Origin: a bacterium
GTDB taxonomy: Bacteria > Elusimicrobiota > Elusimicrobia > Elusimicrobiales > UBA9959
Length of the DNA: 6,179 bases
Assembly: GCA_021845705.1 (NCBI GenBank)
Contig: JAJZVJ010000163.1
Coordinates: forward strand, 1 to 6,179
Direction of reading: 5' to 3'
The position numbers and the translations under genes were made by a program. The notes beneath the pieces were generated by a model, which made no database searches, had not been told where the DNA came from, and saw only the letters and a program-made list of their open reading frames with translations. This document shows positions 1-5,330 of this stretch, one piece after another (position 1 is the first letter of the stretch; every line of letters begins with the position of its first letter).

Positions 1-425
1 TCTGCGTCTATCTTCTCCTGCACCTTGGACTGGCGGTCTATCAGCGCGTTCATTTTGGCGTCATCCATGGGTTCCGCCAGCTTCTCGCTGATATCGTTGT
101 ATTCCTTAAGCGCGGCCATGGCCTCGGGCAGACCTTCCTCCGCTATCTGGCGCACGGTCTTATTCTCGTCGAGCTTCGGCTCCTGCTCCAGCAGGCCCAC
201 GGTATAGCCAGGGGAAAGCACGGTCTCGCCGCGGAAATCGTCGTCGAGCCCCGCCATTATGCGCAGCAGCGAACTTTTGCCGGAGCCGTTCAGGCCCAGC
301 ACGCCTATCTTGGCGCCGTAATAATAGGAGAGGTAAATATCTTTCAGGACGGCTTTCTTGTCGTAGATCTTGCTGACGTTGACCATCGAGAATATAACTT
401 TCTTGTCGTCTTTTGTTTCTGCCAT
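1..425 (-). CDS. ettA: Energy-dependent translational throttle protein EttA-like ABC-F ATPase (N-terminal part, 3' end outside window)
   Basis: ABC-F proteins are soluble, ribosome-binding ATPases. EttA acts at the E site and gates entry into elongation according to the ATP/ADP ratio. The visible 141 residues begin MAETKDDKKVIFSMVNVSKI. They contain the first nucleotide-binding domain's Walker A, GLNGSGKSS (residues 44-52), followed by LRIMAG (54-59), and a Q-loop region LLEQEP with Gln81. The segment after about residue 90 is charged and helical, as expected for the start of the region preceding the EttA arm. The block GAKIGVLGLNGSGKS is very close to EttA as I know it, which favours EttA over Uup or resistance-type ABC-F members. 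There is no transmembrane segment, as expected. The ATG at 425-423 is chosen because a GAGGA motif sits 7 nt upstream. The gene follows the phytochelatin-synthase-like gene by 71 nt on the same strand and may be read from it or from its own promoter; none is clear. Confidence 0.9.
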   Translation of the reverse strand, partial: MAETKDDKKVIFSMVNVSKIYDKKAVLKDIYLSYYYGAKIGVLGLNGSGKSSLLRIMAGLDDDFRGETVLSPGYTVGLLEQEPKLDENKTVRQIAEEGLPEAMAALKEYNDISEKLAEPMDDAKMNALIDRQSKVQEKIDA

Positions 426-432
426 TTTATTG

Positions 433-437
433 TCCTC
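433..437 (-). promoter_or_regulatory. Ribosome binding site of the EttA gene
   Basis: On the minus strand the sequence reads GAGGA followed by 7 nt and ATG at 425. This is a good Shine-Dalgarno match at normal spacing and supports the chosen EttA start. Confidence 0.7.
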
Positions 438-496
438 GCGCGGTTGATCACTGCTTCTATTATCCCAAAATACCCGGCGGCGGGCTACGGGGATCT

Positions 497-1255
497 TTAT
501 TTCCCGGCCTTAAGCACCACGTAGCCGCCAGGCCCGAAGGCCGGCGTTTTAAGCGCCATCGCGTTAAAAACCTGTATATCGGAGGCCCAGTAGGGCTCGT
601 ACCATTCCCGGTCCACGTCGAAGATGAGCACCCGCCTGGTCTTCTCGTCGTAAGCGCCCACGGGCGAGATATGCGCGAAAGGCCCGCCGGGCGCGCCCGT
701 CACGGCGTCCTGCACGAAATGGAGCAGCATTATGTCCCGGGGGTTGCGCTCGTTCTCCGCGAGAGCCCTCCTGAAGCTTTCCAGCGCCTGGGCCGACCTG
801 TTGCTTACGGCAACGCTGCTTACGGAAACATCTTCGGCGCCGTACGCCGCCAGGGCCTCTCCGGCCGCCCGGGCCAGCTGCGCCAGGGTCAGGCCGTGCC
901 TGCCCTCCGCGCCCTCCTCGCTCACCAGCGCTTTCCAGGGAACCGTAGAAACTTTTTCCACCAGTTTATCTTCCGTTATATTTTCTTCCTCGTCGCCGCG
1001 GTCGCGCCGGGCGTTCAGCAGCGCGTTAAGCGCCATGGAAACCGAGGCCGCGGAGCAGGAGGCGGGGGTGGTCTGCGGCACGTAAAAAGAGGCCAGCGCC
1101 CAGTAATCGTAAGCGGGATCCGCGGGGTTCCTCAGGTAGGCGTTATCCAGCGAAAGCGGCACCGCCGCCGCCCCGTTAACCGTGGAATATTTTAAAGTTC
1201 CAGCCGCGGAGATCCCGGCCGAGAACACAAATAACGCCGCGATAAGTATTCTCAT
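497..1255 (-). CDS. Exported phytochelatin-synthase-like cysteine peptidase (clan CA, C83 family)
   Basis: A 252-residue protein. Residues 1-18 form a signal peptide (MRILIAALFVFSAGISA), so it probably acts in the periplasm or outside the cell. The rest matches the phytochelatin synthase core: oxyanion Gln61 and nucleophile Cys67 (QTTPASCSAAS), His195 (FAHISPVGAYDE) and Asp213 (VLIFDVDREWYEPYW). The Gln-Cys spacing of 6 and His-Asp spacing of 18 equal those of plant phytochelatin synthase (Q50/C56, H162/D180). The Cys-His interval is longer (128 against 106), with a charged stretch around residues 82-120. Bacterial members of this size lack the plant C-terminal domain and mostly cleave Gly from glutathione rather than polymerise it; that activity is likely here but inferred. 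The gene starts 8 nt after the MFS stop and has no clear Shine-Dalgarno site, so translation is probably coupled. The stop is TAA at 499-497. Confidence 0.85.
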   Translation of the reverse strand: MRILIAALFVFSAGISAAGTLKYSTVNGAAAVPLSLDNAYLRNPADPAYDYWALASFYVPQTTPASCSAASVSMALNALLNARRDRGDEEENITEDKLVEKVSTVPWKALVSEEGAEGRHGLTLAQLARAAGEALAAYGAEDVSVSSVAVSNRSAQALESFRRALAENERNPRDIMLLHFVQDAVTGAPGGPFAHISPVGAYDEKTRRVLIFDVDREWYEPYWASDIQVFNAMALKTPAFGPGGYVVLKAGK

Positions 1256-1263
1256 GTTTTAAC

Positions 1264-2484
1264 TCAGCAGCAGCCGTCCTGGGCGGCCGGCGCGGGCAGC
1301 GGCGCGGCCGCGGCGCGGCGGGGCCTTTCATCCACTCCCAGGGAGACGAAGAATATCCCGGCAGCCAGGCCGGAAGCCGCTATGAACACGGCTTTATAGC
1401 CGCAGGCCGCCCAAAGCAGGCCGCCGGCGGCCGGGATTATCATAGAGACAGCGTGGTCCATGGTCACCCCCAGCGAAAGGCTCGGCGCGATGTCGGACTT
1501 GTGCTCCGCTATCCTGTTAAGATAAGTGGTGCGGGGGATGCGCATGGCGAACATCAGATTGTCTATTATGAACAAAGCGTAGAGCGCCGGCTTGAAAGAC
1601 AGGTAGGCGAACCCGCCGCAGATAAAAAGCAGAAGGATGCCGTCACCCGCCAGCACTTTCCTCTCCCCGAATTTATCCACTATTTCCCCGAAACCCTGCC
1701 TGAAAAAAACCCCTAACCCGGCGGCCGTCAGCGCCAGCGCCGCCATTACCGCCGGGCTAGCGCCGTAAACCGTCACCAGCACCCAGGGCGCGAAGGTAAG
1801 GAAGATCTGTTTGCGCGCGCCGAAAAAGATATTGAGCAGGTAGAACCATTTATATTTCCAGCGGAAGATGAAGCGTTTGCCCGCAGGTGCGGAGTCTTCG
1901 GCTGCGGTCTTCATACGCGCGAACATGGCGGCCGAGACCAGCGACGAGACCGCCGCCGCGAAAAAAGACCACCTGTAGATGGCCGGGCCGGCCAGCTTCG
2001 CCACGGCCCAGACAAAACCCGCCCCGGCCACCGCCGCGAAATTGGTCATGCCGCTTATCTGCCCGAGCCTGCGCCCGTGCCCGCCTTCTTTGGAGAAGCG
2101 CAGGCCCATAACGCCCTCCACCGTCATAAAAAGATGGCTGCCGGCGCTCCACAAAAGCATCCAGACCAGCATCATATTATAAGAGGGCGACATGAACCCC
2201 AGGCCCGCCACGCCCACGGCGGTAAGCAGGCTGGTTATTACCGCCCATTTGCGCACCGGCAGGGCCGCCAGCAGCCCGGTCATAAAAATGACCAAAAAGC
2301 CCGGCAGTTCGCGCGGGAATTCCAGGAAGCCGCGCTGTTTTGAAGTCAGGTTGAAAGAATCGTGCAGATAATTATTGAAAGCCGCCGAAAGGACGCCGGC
2401 ATTTATACCCAGGAAGAACACCCCTATCAAAAAAGCCTTAAAAGCGGGATCGGCGTTGCGCCAGCGTGCAAGCAGTTTCTTCAT
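1264..2484 (-). CDS. Major facilitator superfamily (MFS) transporter with C-terminal Cys-Cys
   Basis: A 406-residue inner-membrane carrier with about 12 predicted helices, roughly at residues 15-37, 60-76, 80-98, 104-124, 146-165, 170-188, 217-240, 243-262, 280-297, 300-318, 335-358 and 362-384. A cytoplasmic loop at about 189-212 separates the two halves. The loop after helix 8 carries a motif-A-like signature, GEIVDKFGERK (266-276). The equivalent loop after helix 2 (LPVRKW) is degenerate. A helix-4/5 segment, GLRFSKEGGHGRRLGQ (127-142), resembles a common but uncharacterised bacterial MFS group. The tail is Ala/Pro-rich and ends QDGCC. The substrate cannot be read from sequence. The phytochelatin-synthase-like gene follows after 8 nt, so the two form an operon with the MFS gene first. 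The ATG at 2484 has no Shine-Dalgarno site and lies 7 nt after an extended -10 element, so the mRNA may be leaderless. Confidence 0.88.
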   Translation of the reverse strand: MKKLLARWRNADPAFKAFLIGVFFLGINAGVLSAAFNNYLHDSFNLTSKQRGFLEFPRELPGFLVIFMTGLLAALPVRKWAVITSLLTAVGVAGLGFMSPSYNMMLVWMLLWSAGSHLFMTVEGVMGLRFSKEGGHGRRLGQISGMTNFAAVAGAGFVWAVAKLAGPAIYRWSFFAAAVSSLVSAAMFARMKTAAEDSAPAGKRFIFRWKYKWFYLLNIFFGARKQIFLTFAPWVLVTVYGASPAVMAALALTAAGLGVFFRQGFGEIVDKFGERKVLAGDGILLLFICGGFAYLSFKPALYALFIIDNLMFAMRIPRTTYLNRIAEHKSDIAPSLSLGVTMDHAVSMIIPAAGGLLWAACGYKAVFIAASGLAAGIFFVSLGVDERPRRAAAAPLPAPAAQDGCC

Positions 2485-2490
2485 CAGCTA

Positions 2491-2500
2491 CATTTTATCA
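2491..2500 (-). promoter_or_regulatory. Putative extended -10 promoter of the MFS/phytochelatin-synthase-like operon
   Basis: On the minus strand the sequence reads TGATAAAATG. This is an extended -10 (TGn followed by TAAAAT, 5 of 6 to TATAAT) whose 3' end is 7 nt before the MFS ATG. No good -35 is found at 17 nt. A partial one, CTGATA at 2518-2523, lies 20 nt away, inside the first tandem repeat copy. The predicted start of transcription falls at or next to the ATG. It is an inference from motif match only. Confidence 0.4.
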
Positions 2501-2591
2501 AACCTATGGTTGTGCCGTATCAGGAGCTATGCTCATCAGACGGCCAAACCTATGGTTGTGCCGTATCAAGGGCTATGCCCGTCAGACGGCC
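2500..2591. repeat. Two-copy 46-bp tandem repeat with internal hairpins
   Basis: Copy 1 is 2500-2545 and copy 2 is 2546-2591, head to tail with no gap and 42 of 46 bases identical. Each unit contains two inverted repeats that share a TAT loop. The first is AACC-TAT-GGTT (2501-2511 and 2547-2557). The second is longer (2514-2544 and 2560-2590), with an outer stem GCCGT/ACGGC, a symmetric 5x5 internal loop and an inner stem, GAGC/GCTC in copy 1 and GGGC/GCCC in copy 2. All four differences are transitions at facing positions of the second hairpin. The repeat begins 15 nt upstream of the MFS start codon and touches its presumed promoter. It could be a protein-binding operator, a structured RNA, or a REP-like intergenic element. 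Short reading frames crossing it show no coding signal. Confidence 0.85.
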
Positions 2592-2860
2592 CCCGGAGTT
2601 CCTTCTGCTCGGGCTGGCGCTCATCGCTGTCGGCGCGCCGCCGGAACGCGGCCGGCGGCGTAAACAGGCGCCCCGGGAGATACACAGGCTTCCGCGACGC
2701 CGTTCAACAAGTACCCCCGTCCCCTCCCGCCGGGGCCTGGCCGCGAATATTTCCATCAAGAAGGAATTGTGCATGCCACCGGGACCGGACCACACCGGCC
2801 GCGACCATTTGTGCCGCCGCCCGGGCTTTACCCCCCCGCCGTACACTGAAACTTAAGTTA
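2592..2860. other. Intergenic stretch without a recognisable gene
   Basis: This is the remainder of the gap between the divergent MFS and cysteine-motif genes. It is strongly GC-rich and open in several frames, but the translations are Arg/Pro/Ala-rich low-complexity strings with no recognisable domain and no start preceded by a ribosome binding site. The only clear structure is the GC hairpin at 2636-2660. It may be decayed coding sequence, but I could not recover any family from it in any frame. Confidence 0.55.
2636..2660. other. GC-only hairpin in the divergent intergenic region
   Basis: A perfect 9-bp inverted repeat, CGCCGCCGG and CCGGCGGCG, flanks a 7-nt loop (AACGCGG). No T tract follows on either strand, so it is not a standard Rho-independent terminator. 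In such GC-rich DNA a chance occurrence is possible. Confidence 0.4.
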
Positions 2861-2874
2861 GACAATTCTGGAGG

Positions 2875-2904
2875 TTGTTTGAGAACCATATTTGATTATA
2901 TACT
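2875..2904 (+). promoter_or_regulatory. Putative promoter of the cysteine-motif gene
   Basis: A TATACT -10 (2899-2904, 5 of 6 to consensus) lies 18 nt after a poor -35, TTGTTT (2875-2880). The local sequence is AT-rich against a GC-rich background. The ATG at 2911 is only 6 nt past the -10, so the transcript would be leaderless. No Shine-Dalgarno motif lies within normal distance; GGAGG at 2870-2874 is too far. Confidence 0.4.
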
Positions 2905-2910
2905 CTTTCC

Positions 2911-3936
2911 ATGACAGACTCCCTTCAGAAACGCCTTGCGATGATGGCCCGCATGTTTCCGGCCGGTCATATTAAACTGGATAAAAAACTGGGGCCTTTC
3001 CAAGCGCTGCCCATTTATGCGCCGCATATAACCGAGCTATTCGCTCTTCTTTCAGGAGTAAAACCTGTTATCTTCGACGCTGTCGGACCCGGGAGCATGG
3101 GCGAGATGCGGGAAGTCTGCGCTGGTTTCAGACTCCATATCCAGCCGTTCGAGGATAAAGTCCTTCAGGCCGGACGCACGTTCGTGCTGATAGGGAAAGA
3201 CAGGGAACTTCTGAAAAAGGCCGCTGGCTATTATCAGAACCTGCGCAAGGATTATATGCGGTGGGGAACGGCCTTAGGCTACCCCGCCTGCTGCGTGGCG
3301 GCCATAAGACAGTGGAAGGGGCCTAAAGGGTCTACGCTCCACAGGCCGGATATTGTAGAATTCGTGTTTAATAATACTCCCAAGAGCGGGCAGCTGCCAT
3401 TCCTGACCAACAACGTGTTCAACTATTTTTCACGCCCGGGAAGACGGGCCGGCGCGGGCTATGACGAGATAGACAGGCAGCAGGGGGCCCAGGTAAGCCG
3501 GATGAATTCGCGCTTCACATTTTCCCTGCTGTCCATTATTTCGTGGCACCCCTGCTCTTATTTTTGCGCCGAGAGCCTTAAAAAGGCAAAAGTTGTTTTC
3601 GATGTGATGTCTTATTATGTCCCGGAATTCGCAAAGGTAAGGAAAGCCGCGCTTTCCAGGCCGGTGTTTTTTATGGATAAATACGAGTTCGCGGTTTTAA
3701 ACGATATTTCCCGGAATATAAAGGGCGGCGGCGCGGAGATAACGTATAGCGGCCTTTTTCCAGTGAAATCGCTTCTGGACAGGAAATATCTTGGGCTGCT
3801 TGAGAATAATTCCGTGATAGCGCAATGCGCAGGGGCCGTCAGGCTTGGAGGCAAAGTTCTTAAGCCCGCCGCCCCATTCAGCCGCGCGCCTCTATTGCTG
3901 CCGTTTTCCGATATAATTGAAAGCCGCGGGAGATAG
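2911..3936 (+). CDS. Uncharacterised protein with GYPACC and HPCSYFC cysteine motifs (possibly DUF483-like)
   Basis: A 341-residue protein with no signal peptide or membrane helix, so probably cytoplasmic. Two motifs stand out: WGTALGYPACC (118-128, with the pair Cys127-Cys128) and SWHPCSYFCAES (211-222, with His213, Cys215 and Cys219). Four cysteines and a histidine in two conserved-looking clusters suggest a metal or Fe-S site or a redox thiol site; this is inference. From memory, the GYPxCC plus HxPCxxxC arrangement resembles uncharacterised DUF483-type proteins, but I cannot confirm this without a profile search. An N-terminal region (30-110) ahead of the motifs looks alpha/beta. The ATG at 2911 is the first start after an in-frame TGA at 2893; Met11, Met12 and Met15 are alternatives. 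It stands alone on the plus strand, divergent from the MFS operon, with a ClC gene remnant directly after its stop. Confidence 0.75.
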   Translation: MTDSLQKRLAMMARMFPAGHIKLDKKLGPFQALPIYAPHITELFALLSGVKPVIFDAVGPGSMGEMREVCAGFRLHIQPFEDKVLQAGRTFVLIGKDRELLKKAAGYYQNLRKDYMRWGTALGYPACCVAAIRQWKGPKGSTLHRPDIVEFVFNNTPKSGQLPFLTNNVFNYFSRPGRRAGAGYDEIDRQQGAQVSRMNSRFTFSLLSIISWHPCSYFCAESLKKAKVVFDVMSYYVPEFAKVRKAALSRPVFFMDKYEFAVLNDISRNIKGGGAEITYSGLFPVKSLLDRKYLGLLENNSVIAQCAGAVRLGGKVLKPAAPFSRAPLLLPFSDIIESRGR

Positions 3937-3938
3937 TT

Positions 3939-4164
3939 TCGGCGGCCGGCAAGTCCTGTGGGTCGCGGGAACCTATCATCCGGATAGGCTCGTCGTTCGG
4001 CTACAGCGCGGGCCGGTTCCTGAAAGTTCCCGCCTGACAGCGCGTAGTGCTTATCCCCTGCGGCGCAGGCGGAGGCATCGCGGCCACGTTCGACACCTCC
4101 CGTGGGCGGCATATTGTTCGCCCTGGAAATACTGCTCCACGAAGTCAGCTCCCGCACCCTGGCC
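3939..4164 (+). pseudogene. Decayed fragment of a ClC chloride channel/antiporter gene
   Basis: Reading the frame from 3939 gives REPIIRIGSSFGYSAGRFLK then VPA, a TGA stop at 4035-4037, and QRVVLIPCGAGGGIAATFDT. After about 4098 one extra base shifts the frame, and translation from 4099 continues as PVGGILFALEILLHEVSSRT then LA. This is the central part of a ClC protein: a GREGP-like motif (its Gly lost), the following helix, and the GGxxAxFxxPxGGxLFALE motif. The stop stands where Trp is usual before QR in relatives, consistent with TGG to TGA. The small indels near 3960-3972 (extra Ser codon, missing Gly) are further damage. Only about 75 of the roughly 400 or more residues remain, with both ends missing. 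The fragment begins right after the stop of the cysteine-motif gene and is bounded by the convergent protease terminator. No functional product is expected. Confidence 0.8.
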
Positions 4165-4190
4165 TCGGGCATTGAAGGCAGCCGGCCTTT

Positions 4191-4234
4191 AAAAAAATTG
4201 AACGGCGCGGGCTTTGGGCCGCGCGCCGTTCAAT
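4191..4234 (-). terminator. Rho-independent terminator of the C1A protease gene
   Basis: On the minus strand a perfect 13-bp stem (4222-4234 with 4197-4209, core AACGGCGCG/CGCGCCGTT) is extended internally by GGC/GCC around a 5-nt loop, and is followed by seven T residues (4197-4191). The hairpin starts 15 nt after the protease TAA. On the plus strand no T tract follows, so termination is one-directional. Confidence 0.92.
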
Positions 4235-4249
4235 ATTGCCCGACTTAAC

Positions 4250-5245
4250 TTACTTCCAGGCCGCCAGCGGCTCGAACATGGGAGCCACGCGGGACCAGGC
4301 TCCGGCGCGCACCGCTTCGCCCACGGGAACCTCGTCCTTGGAAGCCCTGAAGGCTATAGTGCTCAGGCCGAAGTTGACCGAGTTGTCCATCTCGGAATAG
4401 GCTATGCGGAAGAAGCCGTTCTCGCCCCAGCCGGTGTCCCAGCTGTTCTTGACGATGAAGTACTGCTCCGCGTCATTGTAGCCCACCAGCAGCACGGCAT
4501 GGCCGCCCAGCTGCTTGCCGGTGGTGTAGGAGTAGATGCCGGACTTATAGTGCATGAAGTCCTCGTAGACCATGAAGGCTATGGGAAGCGGCCCGTAGTT
4601 AACAAGGGCGGTCTTTATGGTGTTAAGGTCCTGCCTTACGGAGCCCCAGGCGCCCACTTTGTAGGCGCCGGCCTGCCAGCCGGGTGCGGCGGCGGAGCAG
4701 GAACCGTCGGTGGCGGTATAAGGATAGGCCGATTCAAGGGGAAGCCCGGTCTTCTTGAGGTAATTCGCGGAAAGGCGGCCGCCGTTGCAGGAGCCTACGC
4801 CGCTGCAGGACAGCAGCACCTGTTCCGACAGGTCCAGGTTCTTGTTGGGGGTATTTTCTTTAAGCAGGCTATAGGATTCCAGGCCACCGGTCATGGAGAA
4901 GGCCCAGCAGGAACCGCATTTCTTCTGGTTCCGCGGAGGGGTGACGAAGCTGCCGTTCATGTTGCGCCAGTCTATAGACGCGGGGAGGCCGGCCGCGGCC
5001 ACGATGTTAAGGGGTTCGGCGTCCACGGGCTCGAAGTTAAGGCCCACAAGGTATTTCCAGCTTTCGCGGTCGGCGGACACGGAGGTTTCCCCGGCCGTCC
5101 ACTTGGCGCCTTTCCTGGCTATGGCGTCCTGCACTGTCTTTATCTGGTCTTTCACGCTGCCGGTAAGCGCCTGCTGGCTGAAGGCCGGCGAAGCTGCGGC
5201 TATCAGGGCCGCGGCTAAAACAAACAGGTTTCTGGCTTTTTTCAT
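4250..5245 (-). CDS. Secreted papain-family (C1A) cysteine protease precursor
   Basis: A 331-residue preproenzyme. Residues 1-23 are a signal peptide with likely cleavage after AFS. Residues 24 to about 86 form a short propeptide containing KWTAG, like the short cathepsin-B-type prosegment rather than the long I29 type. The mature peptidase starts near LPASIDWR (87-94). Active-site residues are complete: oxyanion Gln107, nucleophile Cys113 (CGSCWAFS), His249 (GGHAVLLVGY) and Asn267 (KNSWDTGWGENGFFRI). The Gln-Cys spacing of 6 is that of papain. Cys110, Cys147, Cys153 and Cys183 fit the two papain disulfides (C110-C153, C147-C183), consistent with an exported enzyme. About 30 residues extend beyond the usual C terminus. 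A broad endopeptidase role outside the cytoplasm is expected; the target is unknown. The gene is a single transcription unit with its own promoter, strong AGGAGG site and terminator. Confidence 0.95.
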   Translation of the reverse strand: MKKARNLFVLAAALIAAASPAFSQQALTGSVKDQIKTVQDAIARKGAKWTAGETSVSADRESWKYLVGLNFEPVDAEPLNIVAAAGLPASIDWRNMNGSFVTPPRNQKKCGSCWAFSMTGGLESYSLLKENTPNKNLDLSEQVLLSCSGVGSCNGGRLSANYLKKTGLPLESAYPYTATDGSCSAAAPGWQAGAYKVGAWGSVRQDLNTIKTALVNYGPLPIAFMVYEDFMHYKSGIYSYTTGKQLGGHAVLLVGYNDAEQYFIVKNSWDTGWGENGFFRIAYSEMDNSVNFGLSTIAFRASKDEVPVGEAVRAGAWSRVAPMFEPLAAWK

Positions 5246-5250
5246 CGGTT

Positions 5251-5256
5251 CCTCCT
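5251..5256 (-). promoter_or_regulatory. Strong ribosome binding site of the C1A protease gene
   Basis: A full AGGAGG on the minus strand lies 5 nt before the ATG at 5245, which fixes the start and implies efficient translation. Confidence 0.9.
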
Positions 5257-5280
5257 GGTTCCTTCCCTAACTATGCCCAA

Positions 5281-5316
5281 ATTCTAGCCTTTGGGGCGCG
5301 GGTTGTCAAATGTCAA
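5281..5316 (-). promoter_or_regulatory. Near-consensus sigma70-type promoter of the C1A protease gene
   Basis: On the minus strand a perfect TTGACA (5309-5304) is separated by exactly 17 bp from TAGAAT (5286-5281, 5 of 6). Transcription would start near 5274, giving a 5' leader of about 29 nt with the AGGAGG site in it. A second perfect TTGACA (5316-5311) lies 7 bp further upstream, making a direct repeat. It would lie 24 bp from the -10 and probably cannot serve as the -35 for it. The promoter lies just downstream of the deaminase stop codon, so the protease is transcribed independently. Confidence 0.85.
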
Positions 5317-5330
5317 TCCGCCGCCGCAAT

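Noticed and set aside
467..484. Possible weak terminator after the phytochelatin-synthase-like gene (CCCG/CGGG stem then TATTTT on the minus strand)
   Set aside because: The stem is only 4 bp and the T tract is interrupted, so it is too weak to call.
413..1195. Plus-strand open frame of 260 codons opposite the phytochelatin-synthase-like gene
   Set aside because: It is an antisense shadow caused by GC-rich codon bias; the translation is Arg/Gly/His-rich with no recognisable family and no ribosome site.
2514..2544. Resemblance of the minus-strand hairpin (CTGATGAGC) to hammerhead ribozyme or box C/D kink-turn cores
   Set aside because: The hammerhead GAAA core is absent and the internal loop is a symmetric 5x5, not the 3-nt bulge plus tandem G-A pairs of a kink-turn.
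2500..2591. Start of a CRISPR array
   Set aside because: The two units abut with no spacer between them, and no cas gene is near.
2362..2914. Overlapping plus-strand frames of 164 and 179 codons crossing the tandem repeat
   Set aside because: They begin inside the MFS gene on the opposite strand, run through the repeat in several frames and give Pro/Arg-rich low-complexity protein. The reading of the repeat as coding is not supported.
3615..4172. Minus-strand open frame of 185 codons
   Set aside because: It is antisense to the cysteine-motif gene and the ClC remnant; no family or ribosome site is seen, and the plus-strand reading explains both.
4214..5218. Long plus-strand open frame of 334 codons opposite the protease gene
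   Set aside because: It is the antisense shadow of a C1A protease with complete catalytic motifs, promoter, ribosome site and terminator. Its own translation is Gly/Ala-rich with no domain.
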